Source: Scatavimonas merdigallinarum (GTDB lineage Bacteria > Bacillota > Clostridia > Oscillospirales > Acutalibacteraceae). From it: DNA of 19,273 nt. The notes under the pieces were generated by a model. That model saw only the letters and a program-made list of their open reading frames with translations, was not told the origin of the DNA and ran no database searches. The position numbers were made by a program, and so were the translations under genes. The DNA is taken from contig DVFW01000040.1 of assembly GCA_018713055.1 (NCBI GenBank), positions 1-19,273 on the forward strand. Direction: 5' to 3'. Shown piece after piece: positions 7,404-13,525 of this stretch. How positions within the stretch are numbered: position 1 is the first letter of the stretch; every line of letters starts with the position of its first letter.

Positions 7404-7937
7404 ATGGAACTGAAAGGATCAAAAACAGAAGCAAATTTACTCGCAGCATTTGCGGGAGAATCACAGGCAAGGAATAAGTATACATACTTTGCATCCAAAG
7501 CAAGAAAAGAAGGCTATACGCAAATTGCAGAGTTATTCCAGCAGACGGCCGATAATGAAAAAGAGCATGCGAAAATCTGGTTTAAGCTGCTTGGTGGTAT
7601 TGGCACGACTGCAGAAAATTTGGAAGATGCTGCAAACGGTGAAAATTATGAATGGACAGACATGTATGCCACGTTTGCAAAAGAAGCAAAAGAAGAGGGT
7701 TTTGATCATATTGCGTTCCTGTTTGAAGGCGTTGCCGCAATTGAAAAAGAGCATGAGGAACGTTACAGAGCTTTGCTTAAGAACGTAAAGGAAGGCGAAG
7801 TATTTGAAAAAGCCGGCGTACAGGTTTGGGAATGCGGAAATTGCGGCCATATTGTAATTGGAACAAAAGCCCCGCAGGTATGTCCCATATGCGAGCATCC
7901 GCAGGCTTATTTTAGAATCAAAGCAAAAAATTATTGA
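7404..7937 (+). CDS. rbr: rubrerythrin
   Basis: A 177-residue classical rubrerythrin: an N-terminal ferritin-like di-iron domain with E19, E52-x-x-H55, E94 and E114-x-x-H117, then a C-terminal rubredoxin domain with C144, C147, C160 and C163. The enzyme reduces hydrogen peroxide in the cytoplasm of anaerobes using electrons passed through its rubredoxin site. The ATG has a CGGAGGAA ribosome binding site 7 bases away. It has its own consensus promoter, a Fur/PerR-like box in the leader and a strong terminator, so it is a monocistronic stress gene. Together with the reverse rubrerythrin it gives the window both domain orders of this family. Confidence 0.96.
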   Translation: MELKGSKTEANLLAAFAGESQARNKYTYFASKARKEGYTQIAELFQQTADNEKEHAKIWFKLLGGIGTTAENLEDAANGENYEWTDMYATFAKEAKEEGFDHIAFLFEGVAAIEKEHEERYRALLKNVKEGEVFEKAGVQVWECGNCGHIVIGTKAPQVCPICEHPQAYFRIKAKNY

Positions 7938-7969
7938 TGCCTGCTCCATATTTTTTCTGTTGGAGTACG

Positions 7970-8011
7970 AGCGCCGTGGTCAGATTGCGACCGCGGCGCT
8001 TCTATTTTTTT
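7970..8011 (+). terminator. rho-independent terminator of rubrerythrin
   Basis: A 12-bp GC-rich stem AGCGCCGTGGTC / GACCGCGGCGCT (one G-T pair) with a 7-base loop, followed by TCTATTTTTTT. Confidence 0.92.
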
Positions 8012-8157
8012 AAATCTATGCAATGACCACATGCCGAAAAATAGAGAGAAATTGCAAAAATACAAACCATTGTATTAAATATGCTGTTTTCCGGAGGAAA
8101 GTCTTTTAATAAAATACCATAAAACAAAAATATATGGTTTAAAATATAAAGGGTGTA
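8012..8157. other. A/T-rich intergenic region before the cotJ operon
   Basis: About 280 bp separate rbr from cotJA. The left part is A/T-rich with no clear + strand gene. On the - strand a stop-free frame ending at 8002-8004 runs back to about 8240 (about 78 codons, hydrophobic, with ILNHIFLFYGILL and CIFAISLYFSACG). It has no start codon and overlaps cotJA, so it is either the tail of a lost membrane-protein gene or chance in A/T-rich DNA. Confidence 0.3.
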
Positions 8158-8185
8158 ACCTGTCCATGCCCATTTGCATATACTA
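8158..8185 (+). promoter_or_regulatory. candidate sporulation (sigma-K/sigma-E) promoter of cotJABC
   Basis: AC (8158-8159), 17 bp, CATATACTA (8177-8185) fits the sigma-K pattern AC-N17-CATANNNTA exactly. The -10 also fits the sigma-E form CATANANT, but no convincing sigma-E -35 is present. It lies 35 bp before the cotJA start. cotJ is a sigma-E-dependent mother-cell operon in B. subtilis, so a mother-cell promoter is expected here. Confidence 0.55.
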
Positions 8186-8219
8186 TTGTAGGATATGGAG
8201 GAAGAAAGGAGAAAGCCAT

Positions 8220-8417
8220 TTGGAAAATGATATTTTTAAATTAAAGGCAATGGAATATGGGATTTCTCCACTGCCGGAGGATCCGGTTGTTGCAATGGCA
8301 TATGTGCCCTATCAAAATTGCGACAAGCTTTTTTCTGCCGAACAAGGCGTAGTAATGGGAACAATGTTCCCCATACTCAATAAACCCTTTACGGGCTGTG
8401 GAGGTAGAAAAGCATGA
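8220..8417 (+). CDS. cotJA: spore coat associated protein CotJA
   Basis: A 65-residue CotJA-like coat protein. The conserved core is LPEDPVVAMAYVPYQ followed by an acidic/aromatic stretch and a Gly/Cys-rich end. I chose the TTG at 8220 because AAGGAG (8206-8211) lies 8 bases upstream; the first ATG inside (MEYGI) has no ribosome binding site. In Bacillus CotJA and CotJC form a complex in the spore coat and CotJA needs CotJC for assembly. The stop overlaps the cotJB start (ATGA), typical of this operon. Confidence 0.88.
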   Translation: MENDIFKLKAMEYGISPLPEDPVVAMAYVPYQNCDKLFSAEQGVVMGTMFPILNKPFTGCGGRKA

Positions 8418-8674
8418 CAGAAAGAGAAATGCTCATGAGAAAAATAGCAGCAAATGATTTTGCTGTTGTGGATCTTCATTTATATTTAGACACGCACCCC
8501 AATAACAAACAGATTGCTCAAAAGCTTGACGAGTATGCTGCAAAGGGCAACATGTTGAAAAGAGAATATGAAGAGCGGTTTGGTCCGATCACACCGGGCG
8601 AACAGGGTGGCAACCGCTGGGCATGGATTGCCAATCCATGGCCATGGGATAAAGCAGGGGAGGAGAATTGCTAA
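8414..8674 (+). CDS. cotJB: spore coat peptide assembly protein CotJB
   Basis: An 86-residue CotJB protein with the family features: an acidic helical N-terminal half (AVVDLHLYLDTHP), a middle helix with KREYEERFGP, and the C-terminal aromatic motif W-A-W-x-x-x-P-W-P-W. It is the middle gene of the cotJ operon and is translationally coupled on both sides: ATGA overlap with cotJA and a TAA directly abutting the cotJC ATG. Its molecular role in coat assembly is not known in detail. Confidence 0.93.
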   Translation: MTEREMLMRKIAANDFAVVDLHLYLDTHPNNKQIAQKLDEYAAKGNMLKREYEERFGPITPGEQGGNRWAWIANPWPWDKAGEENC

Positions 8675-8965
8675 ATGTGGGTTTATGAAAAAAAATTACA
8701 GTATCCTGTTAAAATAAAACAGACGAATCCAAAGCTTGCACAGGTTATTATTACGCAATACGGCGGGCCAGATGGAGAGCTTGCCGCTTCTCTGCGCTAT
8801 TTGAGCCAGCGCTTTAGTATGCCTTACCCTGAATTAAAGGCAATTTTGACCGATATAGGTACGGAAGGGTCACGGTGGCACGCGACATTGAAAAATGGCG
8901 CTATACCGCCATTTTTTGCGCTTGAATTTTCCGAAAAACCGGGCGGAACATTGGGGTCACAATGA
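8675..8965 (+). CDS. cotJC: cotJC 5' part (codons 1-62), interrupted by an integrated element
   Basis: CotJC is a manganese-catalase-family spore coat protein. Residues 1-62 here are typical CotJC (MWVYEKKLQYPVKIKQ..., QYGGPDGELAASLRYLSQR) and include the first metal ligand, E35 in GELAA. At IGTE, homology ends at a 2-bp GG core (8858-8859). The frame then runs through foreign DNA (GSRWHATLKNG...) to a stop at 8963-8965, which would give a 96-residue product without the other ligands. The rest of the gene continues in the same frame at 15781. The ATG abuts the cotJB stop; the ribosome binding site GGGGAGGAG lies inside the end of cotJB. In this configuration the gene is inactive unless the element is excised. 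Confidence 0.93.
   Translation: MWVYEKKLQYPVKIKQTNPKLAQVIITQYGGPDGELAASLRYLSQRFSMPYPELKAILTDIGTEGSRWHATLKNGAIPPFFALEFSEKPGGTLGSQ
8856..8867 (+). other. attL core of the cotJC element
   Basis: TAGGTACGGAAG, differing at one base from the right-end copy TAGGTACCGAAG (15777-15788). The exact 7-base match TAGGTAC contains GG (8858-8859), which I infer as the crossover dinucleotide. TGACC (8847-8851) and GGTCA (8868-8872) flank it as an inverted repeat. Confidence 0.75.
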
Positions 8966-9003
8966 CGCACGGGCTCTTTTTGAGGTGTTTTGTTGTTTTT
9001 CAT
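8860..9003 (-). other. N-terminal part of an ORF that spans attP in the excised circle
   Basis: An ATG at 9001-9003 (- strand) opens a frame MKNNKTPQKEPV... that reaches the left boundary without a stop. In the integrated state it runs 12 codons into antisense cotJC and ends. In the joined circle it continues in frame from 15780 to a TAA at 15691-15693 (last residues KLLTAIFKYDFGR), giving 77 residues. An AAGGAA sequence lies 11 bases upstream of the ATG. Chance is possible for a frame this short, and part of it overlaps a terminator hairpin. Confidence 0.3.
8892..8917. terminator. bidirectional terminator just inside the element's left end
   Basis: A perfect 9-bp stem AAAATGGCG (8892-8900) / CGCCATTTT (8907-8915), 6-base loop, followed by T's on both strands. 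It lies 33 bp inside the left boundary and would stop cotJ transcription entering the element. Confidence 0.8.
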
Positions 9004-9033
9004 GGCTTTTTATGTTCCTTTGCTTTATTATTG

Positions 9034-9056
9034 AAGCGGGGTGTCCCGCCTTTTTT
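9034..9056 (+). terminator. terminator-like hairpin
   Basis: Stem GCGGG (9036-9040) / CCCGC (9045-9049), extended by AAG/CTT with a bulge, followed by TTTTTT. It precedes the DUF1801 gene, and no gene ends directly before it. Confidence 0.6.
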
Positions 9057-9075
9057 ATTTATCTGCAAAAGCAAA

Positions 9076-9118
9076 GCCTTCCATGCTCTTGGGATACTCC
9101 CAGTATAGCAAAGAAGGC
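9076..9118. repeat. long imperfect hairpin in the element's left intergenic region
   Basis: Outer arms GCCTTC (9076-9081) / GAAGGC (9113-9118) enclose TGCT/AGCA and TTGGG/CCCAG arms around a 5-base loop. No T-tract follows on the + strand. It may be a remnant repeat or an RNA structure. Confidence 0.45.
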
Positions 9119-9222
9119 CAAAGATAGCGAATGTGCGAGTTGTTTTACTACGATACGTTTTTTCTTTTGAAATCAGGAAACCCTATTTTTATCTTTGCAT
9201 GAAAGCGGGAGGGAAAAAGAAC

Positions 9223-9594
9223 ATGGAAGTCTTTGAAAAATATCTGCTGAAAATCAAGAACGAAGCGCACCGTTCCCGGATGCGGGAAGTGCTTGCCTGG
9301 GTAAAAGACACTTTTCCGACGCTGACGCCGAAAATCGCCTGGAACCAGCCAATGTTTACCGACCACGGCACGTTTATCATTGGATTCAGCGCCGCCAAGC
9401 AGCATTTTTCCGTCTCCCCAGAGGTGCAGGGAATGACGGCGTTTTGCGATGTCATCACAAAATCGGGATATAGCCAGACAAGCAATCTCTTCCGCATCCA
9501 ATGGGAGGAACCGGTGGACTTTCCCCTGCTGGAACGCATCATCTGGCACAATATCGAGGACAAAAAGGATTGCACCACCTTTTGGCGAAAGTGA
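9223..9594 (+). CDS. DUF1801 domain protein (YdhG-like)
   Basis: A 123-residue DUF1801 protein: EVFEKYLLKI at the start, the WVKDTFPTLTPKIAWNQPMF core, then FIIGFSAAKQHFSVSPE and a C-terminal helix. Some members are annotated as iron-chaperone-like, but I know of no well-established function. The start at 9223 is supported by GCGGGAGGG about 9 bases upstream; the longer in-frame reading from 9133 lacks a site. It is the only + strand gene in the left arm of the element, and it converges on the recombinase gene with a 24-bp gap. It looks intact and is probably cargo. Confidence 0.85.
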   Translation: MEVFEKYLLKIKNEAHRSRMREVLAWVKDTFPTLTPKIAWNQPMFTDHGTFIIGFSAAKQHFSVSPEVQGMTAFCDVITKSGYSQTSNLFRIQWEEPVDFPLLERIIWHNIEDKKDCTTFWRK

Positions 9595-9618
9595 CCACAT
9601 ATGGGGAAGGCAGTTGTT

Positions 9619-11196
9619 TTACTTATCTTTTGACGCCGTCAGGCTTTCCAGCACATAGGTCCATTTGGCAGGCAGCAGCTTCAAATGCACCTCCATGCGC
9701 CGATTAGGGTGGGCGGTGATGCGCTCCAGCAGGCTTCCGTAGAAATTGCCGGAGGCGGTCTCGCCGCTGACAATGCCCGTTACTTTGGCGCGGATATCTT
9801 TTTCCAGCGTGGCGGTCTCGTAGGACAGGCTTTCCCGCTTTTCCGCCGCCGCAATTTTTTCGGTGAATTCGGTGATACGGTGGTCATATTCAGCGTTCAT
9901 CAGCTTCATGTCATCCTTGGAAATATTTTTGGCGAAAAAGGCATCCAGGACGCCTTTTTTCTTTGCCTCAATTTGCTCCAGCTCCTTTTTCAGTCGCTCG
10001 GCATGGAGTTGGTTGCTATCCTGAGAAGATTGAATGGCCTCCAACACCATACGGGTGATGTCGCGGACAATGGCGTCTGTATCCAGCTTCAGCATTTCTA
10101 CCGACTGCCGCACCATCTCCATCCCCACTTCGTCCCGGAGCTGATAGCTCACGTCGCAGCCGACCTCATTGCCTGCCGGATCGATATGGTGCTTGCCCTC
10201 CGCCGTGGCGGTGCCGCACCTCCATGCCTTGTAGCGGCTGCCGTCCTTTCGCCTGCGGCTGCGGGAGACAAAACTCTGACCGCATTCGCTGCACTTGATT
10301 TTTCCCGACAGCGGATAGCGGTTGCCGTGACCGGTGCCGTATTTGCCATCGATATCCCGGCGGGCAATTTCCCGCTGGGCCTCCTCCCACAGTTCCCGGT
10401 CTATGATAGGCTCGTGGTGATCTTTGAGAAAAACAAATTTCTCCTCACCGCGGTTGTATTTCTTCTGATGGGTGAGATAGTCGGGGGTAATGGTCTTTTT
10501 CTGCTTCAAGTCCCCGCAGTATTTCTCGTTGCGGAGGATTTTTAAAATCACGGTATTCCGCCAGCTTGTGCTGCCGGTGAGGGTTTTGTAGCCCGCCTCC
10601 CGCAGCTCCCGGGCGATCACGGTGGTGCCTTTTCGCTCATGGACATACTTGTGAAAAATCAGCCGGACAATTTCCGCCCCCTGTGGATTTACGGTCATTT
10701 TACCGCCTTGCACATCATATCCCAACAGGGAGCGGCCGAACACTACCCCCTGTTCCATCCGGCGGGTCTGGCCCCATTTGACGCGGGCGCTGGTGGAACG
10801 GCTTTCCTCCTGCGCCATGGTGGATTTGATGGCCAGCAGCATTTCCGAATCCTCTTTGAGGGTGTTCATATTGTCGTTCAGGAAGAAAACGCCGATTCCC
10901 ATTCGTTTCAGTTCCCGGATGTAGGTGAGGCTGTCCAGTGTATTGCGGGCGAATCGGGAAATCTCTTTTGTCACAATCAAATCAAACCGGTGGAGGCGGG
11001 CGTCGCTGATCATGCGGTTAAACGCCGCGCGCTTTTTGGTGCTGGTGCCGGTGGTGCCCTCGTCGGCGTAAATCTCGTAAAGCTTCCAGTCCGGCTGGCG
11101 GTCAATGTATTCCCGGAAATACCGCTGCTGACTTTCAAAGGAATTGGCCTGATCCTCTTTATCTGTAGAAACACGGCAGTAGGCTGCAACTTTCAT
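9619..11196 (-). CDS. large serine recombinase (site-specific integrase/excisionase)
   Basis: A 525-residue large serine recombinase. The N-terminal resolvase domain starts MKVAAYCRVSTDKEDQ, with nucleophile S10, and continues with ISRFARNTLDSL and the MAQEESRSTSARVKWG helix. Next come the Recombinase domain, a zinc beta-ribbon (CSECGQSF and later cysteines), a long coiled-coil-like stretch (LKKELEQIEAKKKG) and a C-terminal tail. Such enzymes join attP and attB in a single step and need a small directionality factor for excision. The start at 11196 has AAGGAG 8 bases upstream; a 27-codon extension beyond it lacks a site. The gene is intact, GC-rich and lies 759 bp from the left end of the element, making it the prime candidate to excise the DNA from cotJC. 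It could instead belong to a nested element. Confidence 0.93.
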   Translation of the reverse strand: MKVAAYCRVSTDKEDQANSFESQQRYFREYIDRQPDWKLYEIYADEGTTGTSTKKRAAFNRMISDARLHRFDLIVTKEISRFARNTLDSLTYIRELKRMGIGVFFLNDNMNTLKEDSEMLLAIKSTMAQEESRSTSARVKWGQTRRMEQGVVFGRSLLGYDVQGGKMTVNPQGAEIVRLIFHKYVHERKGTTVIARELREAGYKTLTGSTSWRNTVILKILRNEKYCGDLKQKKTITPDYLTHQKKYNRGEEKFVFLKDHHEPIIDRELWEEAQREIARRDIDGKYGTGHGNRYPLSGKIKCSECGQSFVSRSRRRKDGSRYKAWRCGTATAEGKHHIDPAGNEVGCDVSYQLRDEVGMEMVRQSVEMLKLDTDAIVRDITRMVLEAIQSSQDSNQLHAERLKKELEQIEAKKKGVLDAFFAKNISKDDMKLMNAEYDHRITEFTEKIAAAEKRESLSYETATLEKDIRAKVTGIVSGETASGNFYGSLLERITAHPNRRMEVHLKLLPAKWTYVLESLTASKDK

Positions 11197-11391
11197 TGCT
11201 TTTGCTCCTTTTCTTCTTGCGATGTTTTGTGCGGTTTCGGCTTGCCAAAATCGTGGCCGTTCCGGCCGCCAAGGCACAAAACTCGTCGTGCGAAAGATTT
11301 ATCCTTCACACTGCCTTTATTTTTCCTTCATTGTTGTAGTAGATCTATCTCGAAAACACGAATGTGCGAAATTGATTTTGCTTTATGTAAA

Positions 11392-11411
11392 GCGGGAAAA
11401 TGGTTTCCCGC
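11392..11411 (-). terminator. hairpin after the 69-aa ORF, before the recombinase
   Basis: Perfect 8-bp stem GCGGGAAA (11392-11399) / TTTCCCGC (11404-11411), 4-base loop, only a short T-run on the - strand. It may attenuate transcription between the 69-aa gene and the recombinase. The rest of 11197-11418 shows no gene and no clear sporulation promoter. Confidence 0.5.
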
Positions 11412-11418
11412 AATGCTT

Positions 11419-11628
11419 TCAAATTTGATGATTCAGTGTGTCCAAACAGTACTGAAATTGCATTTCGTTTAAAATGCCCTGCTCTTTCAAAGCAAGCAAA
11501 ACCGTCTGCTGGTACAGTCGGTAAAATTCCGGTGTGGCCGTTTTGCTGACTGCAATTTCTTCGGTACATTTTAAAAATACCGCTTCATTCCCCATTGGCC
11601 ACACCTCCCGCGTCAGCACAAACTCCAT
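11419..11628 (-). CDS. small conserved-looking protein upstream of the serine recombinase
   Basis: A 69-residue soluble protein: MEFVLTREVWPMGNEAVFL, then an acidic/polar segment (TEEIAVSKTATPEFYRLYQQ) and a C-terminal helix pair (LALKEQGILNEMQFQYCLDTL) of the short helical-hairpin kind seen in SHOCT-like domains. I do not recall a defined function, but small ORFs of this look often sit just upstream of serine recombinases in gut Firmicutes elements. It shares strand and probably transcript with the recombinase (222 bp apart, hairpin between). Its ribosome binding site is weak. It could be a directionality factor or regulator of the recombinase; that is inference only. Confidence 0.6.
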   Translation of the reverse strand: MEFVLTREVWPMGNEAVFLKCTEEIAVSKTATPEFYRLYQQTVLLALKEQGILNEMQFQYCLDTLNHQI

Positions 11629-11781
11629 TTTTCTCGGGATGATTTTGAAAAGTCATTTCTCGATCATTCCGTTGTGCTTCCTTTCCCCCAAAAGCCTTCA
11701 ATTTTTCGGGGTCCCGTAAATACTTATGAGGGAAGATGTTTGGCTTTGCCTGTCCGCCGCTTCTTTTTGAGTGAAAGTGCT

Positions 11782-11928
11782 TTACATACCAAATGAGGCG
11801 ATACTTGGAAACGCCGGCGCCAACCAGGCCTTTTTGAGCTGTTTGAATCTGCGCTCCATGCTGCGGCAGACAGCGCTTTCATCAACGCACTCCAGGCGTG
11901 CAATTTCTGAATAGCTCTTCTTTTCCTA
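11782..11928 (-). pseudogene. HTH (sigma-region-4-like) gene remnant
   Basis: A - strand frame reads EKKSYSEIARLECVDESAV then CRSMERRFKQLKKA, which looks like the helix-turn-helix of sigma-70-like or small regulatory proteins of conjugative elements. It is preceded in frame by a TAG (11926-11928) after ...IQLHF, and the further upstream part is in another frame. The other parts of 11629-12222 hold only short stop-rich frames, among them LSEFEAWLDETSRLNRKKK on the + strand near 12010-12060. I read the stretch as degraded DNA. Confidence 0.45.
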
Positions 11929-12149
11929 AAAGTGAAGCTGAATCCCTTTTTTTGCACTATTTCTACAAGATCATGCAGAAGTTTTTGAAATGGTTAAGTT
12001 TCCCTATCTGAATTTGAGGCCTGGCTGGATGAGACATCGAGGCTGAATCGAAAGAAAAAAGGCGTAAAGAAAAAGTGCCAGGTGTAGAAGAAATCGTTTC
12101 TGTTCCCATCTTTTTTTCACCACAAATCCATATAAATCCCTATTAAACA

Positions 12150-12178
12150 TTGAATTTTTACGGGTGATATGGTACTCT
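12150..12178 (+). promoter_or_regulatory. possible promoter of the HTH operon
   Basis: TTGAAT (12150-12155), 17 bp, TACTCT (12173-12178) preceded by TGG (extended -10). The -10 is weak. It is 45 bp before the HTH protein start. Confidence 0.3.
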
Positions 12179-12222
12179 TTATTTTGTAGAATTATAAGCT
12201 CATGTGAAAGTGAGGTTTATGA

Positions 12223-12411
12223 ATGGATTCTCATATCGAACGCTGGTACTCCATGAAAGAAATTTGCGAATATCTTGGTGTCAGCCGGGACACCGTTCTC
12301 GCTTGGATAAACAAAAGAAGTATGCCCGCAACGAAAATTGGCAGGCTGTGGAAATTTAAAATTAGCGAAGTAGACGCATGGATGAAGTCCGGCGTTGCCG
12401 CTGAGAAATAG
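12223..12411 (+). CDS. excisionase-family helix-turn-helix protein
   Basis: A 62-residue DNA-binding protein with a MerR/excisionase-like winged HTH (HTH_17 type): WYSMKEICEYLGVSRDTV, then WINKRSMPATKIGRLWKF and SEVDAWM. Proteins of this kind act either as excisionases or as regulators heading operons of accessory genes. The ATG at 12223 has GTGAGG about 7 bases upstream; another ATG 4 bases earlier is out of frame. The next small gene follows after 12 bp, so they share a transcript. Within this element it is one of two candidate directionality factors for the serine recombinase. It may equally be the first gene of a decayed defence-type operon. Confidence 0.8.
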   Translation: MDSHIERWYSMKEICEYLGVSRDTVLAWINKRSMPATKIGRLWKFKISEVDAWMKSGVAAEK

Positions 12412-12423
12412 TTGGTGAGTTCA

Positions 12424-12630
12424 ATGGACGAAAAGAGATTGGAATTATTCGAAGAAATGCTGAAAGCCATTCTTTCAAAGTATGACTCAACTGTGGAAAA
12501 GTTGGCGAAGCTCAAGACGGAAGGCAAAGAGAAAACCGTTACCTATCGCCAACTTTTTGCCAATAAGCTGCAATTTCAAGCGATACTATCCTATTACCGG
12601 ACATATGGTCTTATAGAGAATGAAAAATAA
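12424..12630 (+). CDS. small helical protein of unknown function
   Basis: A 68-residue, highly charged, probably all-helical protein (MDEKRLELFEEMLKAILSKY, then KLAKLKTEGKEKTVTYRQL and NKLQFQAILSYYRTYGLIE). No membrane segment. I do not recognise a named family. It lies 12 bp behind the HTH gene, and its TAA overlaps the ATG of the next, truncated ORF (TAATG), so the three were once co-translated. The ribosome binding site GGTGAG is moderate. The intact reading frame next to broken neighbours suggests the HTH pair is still maintained or was lost last. Confidence 0.6.
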   Translation: MDEKRLELFEEMLKAILSKYDSTVEKLAKLKTEGKEKTVTYRQLFANKLQFQAILSYYRTYGLIENEK

Positions 12631-12704
12631 TGAAGGAACAAATAAATACGGTACTTCAAAACAAATTAAAGTTAACATCTGCTGAAAAGCACCTTTACGA
12701 ATAA
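12630..12704 (+). pseudogene. truncated third gene of the HTH operon
   Basis: Starts at an ATG overlapping the upstream stop (TAATG) and reads MKEQINTVLQNKLKLTSAEK followed by HLYE, then TAA. The same frame continues FQQA before another stop. Only the first 24 codons of a former gene remain. The product family is not identifiable. Confidence 0.5.
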
Positions 12705-12715
12705 TTTCAGCAAGC

Positions 12716-12775
12716 ATGAAATTTAAATGTAGAGAAGTCATAAGAAAGTTGGAGAATGACTATGGCCATCAGTAA
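12716..12775 (+). pseudogene. short HicA-like N-terminal fragment
   Basis: The frame MKFKCREVIRKLENDYGHQ ends at a stop inside the next gene. CREVIRKLEND resembles the first helix of HicA mRNA-interferase toxins, but the catalytic His region is missing and there is no ribosome binding site. The identity is tentative. Confidence 0.25.
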
Positions 12776-13525
12776 AAAGCTTGAAATGATCCATCACAAT
12801 GGGCAACCGGACGGCATTCGTTCCATTCATCGAAATCTTTCTACTATGACGACCTATGTCATTCCGAGGCCCTGCTTTCAGAAGCGAAAAATATCTCCGG
12901 CATACATCGATCGGGAATTTATTATTTGATCAACGAAAATGACGAAAATAAAATCGCTCAGCTTTATATTGGTCAAACCCGGAATGGCATTGCCCGGCTG
13001 GATGATCATAATCATTCCAAAGACTTTTGGAATAAGGCCATTATGTTTTTTGCAGAAAGCAAAACCTTTACACTGGATATAATCAGCGGTCTTGAAGAAT
13101 TTGCGATAATGAAAGAACAAGAATTAAAATACTATAAGATTGAAAATAATATCGTACCAAAACATGAGATTGATGAGTATGATCTTGCGGCAGTGGAAGA
13201 AATCTACGATGAAATCCAGTTTATTATGGCAACACAAGGCTATAAGATGAACGATGCAAAAACTACATTGAATGAAGCGGACATATTACATACAACACGC
13301 AACGGCATCGCCGCTTTTGGCGTCTATGACGGCGAAAAGTTTGAGGTGCTGGAAGGTTCACAGGTCAACATTGATAAGCCTGCACATTTGCAAAGATATA
13401 ATTGTCAGAGGGAAGAACTTCTGTCTCAACAATCTATTGTGGATGTTGACGGTAAGTATATTTTGAAAGTGACATTAGATTTTAAAACGCCCAGCGGAGC
13501 CAGTGATTTTGTTCTCGGCGGTTAA
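12762..13525 (+). pseudogene. frameshifted and 3'-truncated GIY-YIG / DUF4357 protein gene
   Basis: Starts at 12762 with GGAG 7 bases upstream and reads MAISKKLEMIHHNGQPDGI and on to TMTTYVIPR. At about 12867 one base is missing (GAGGCC for an expected GAGGGCC), and the protein continues one frame over: ALLSEAKNISGIHRSGIYYLI...LYIGQTRNG, the GIY-YIG nuclease motif. The C-terminal DUF4357 region follows (GIAAFGVYDGEKFEVLEGS...FKTPSGASDFVLG) and is cut at FVLGG-stop, where the family normally continues for some 15-20 residues with a W-rich end. The cut coincides with the junction to the truncated mobC gene on the other strand. Such proteins often accompany restriction-type systems. It is broken by frameshift and truncation. 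Confidence 0.8.

Noticed and set aside
9685..10545. Long + strand frames (to 286 aa) opposite the recombinase
   Set aside because: They are antisense to a clearly assigned large serine recombinase, have no ribosome binding site and no family likeness.
10639..11472. 277-aa + strand frame
   Set aside because: Antisense to the recombinase N-terminus and the following intergenic region; composition-driven open frame in GC-rich DNA.
11724..11957. 77-aa - strand frame MQKKGFSF...
   Set aside because: A different frame over the same DNA (11782-11928) shows the HTH motif; this frame is an Arg/Lys/Ser-rich shadow.
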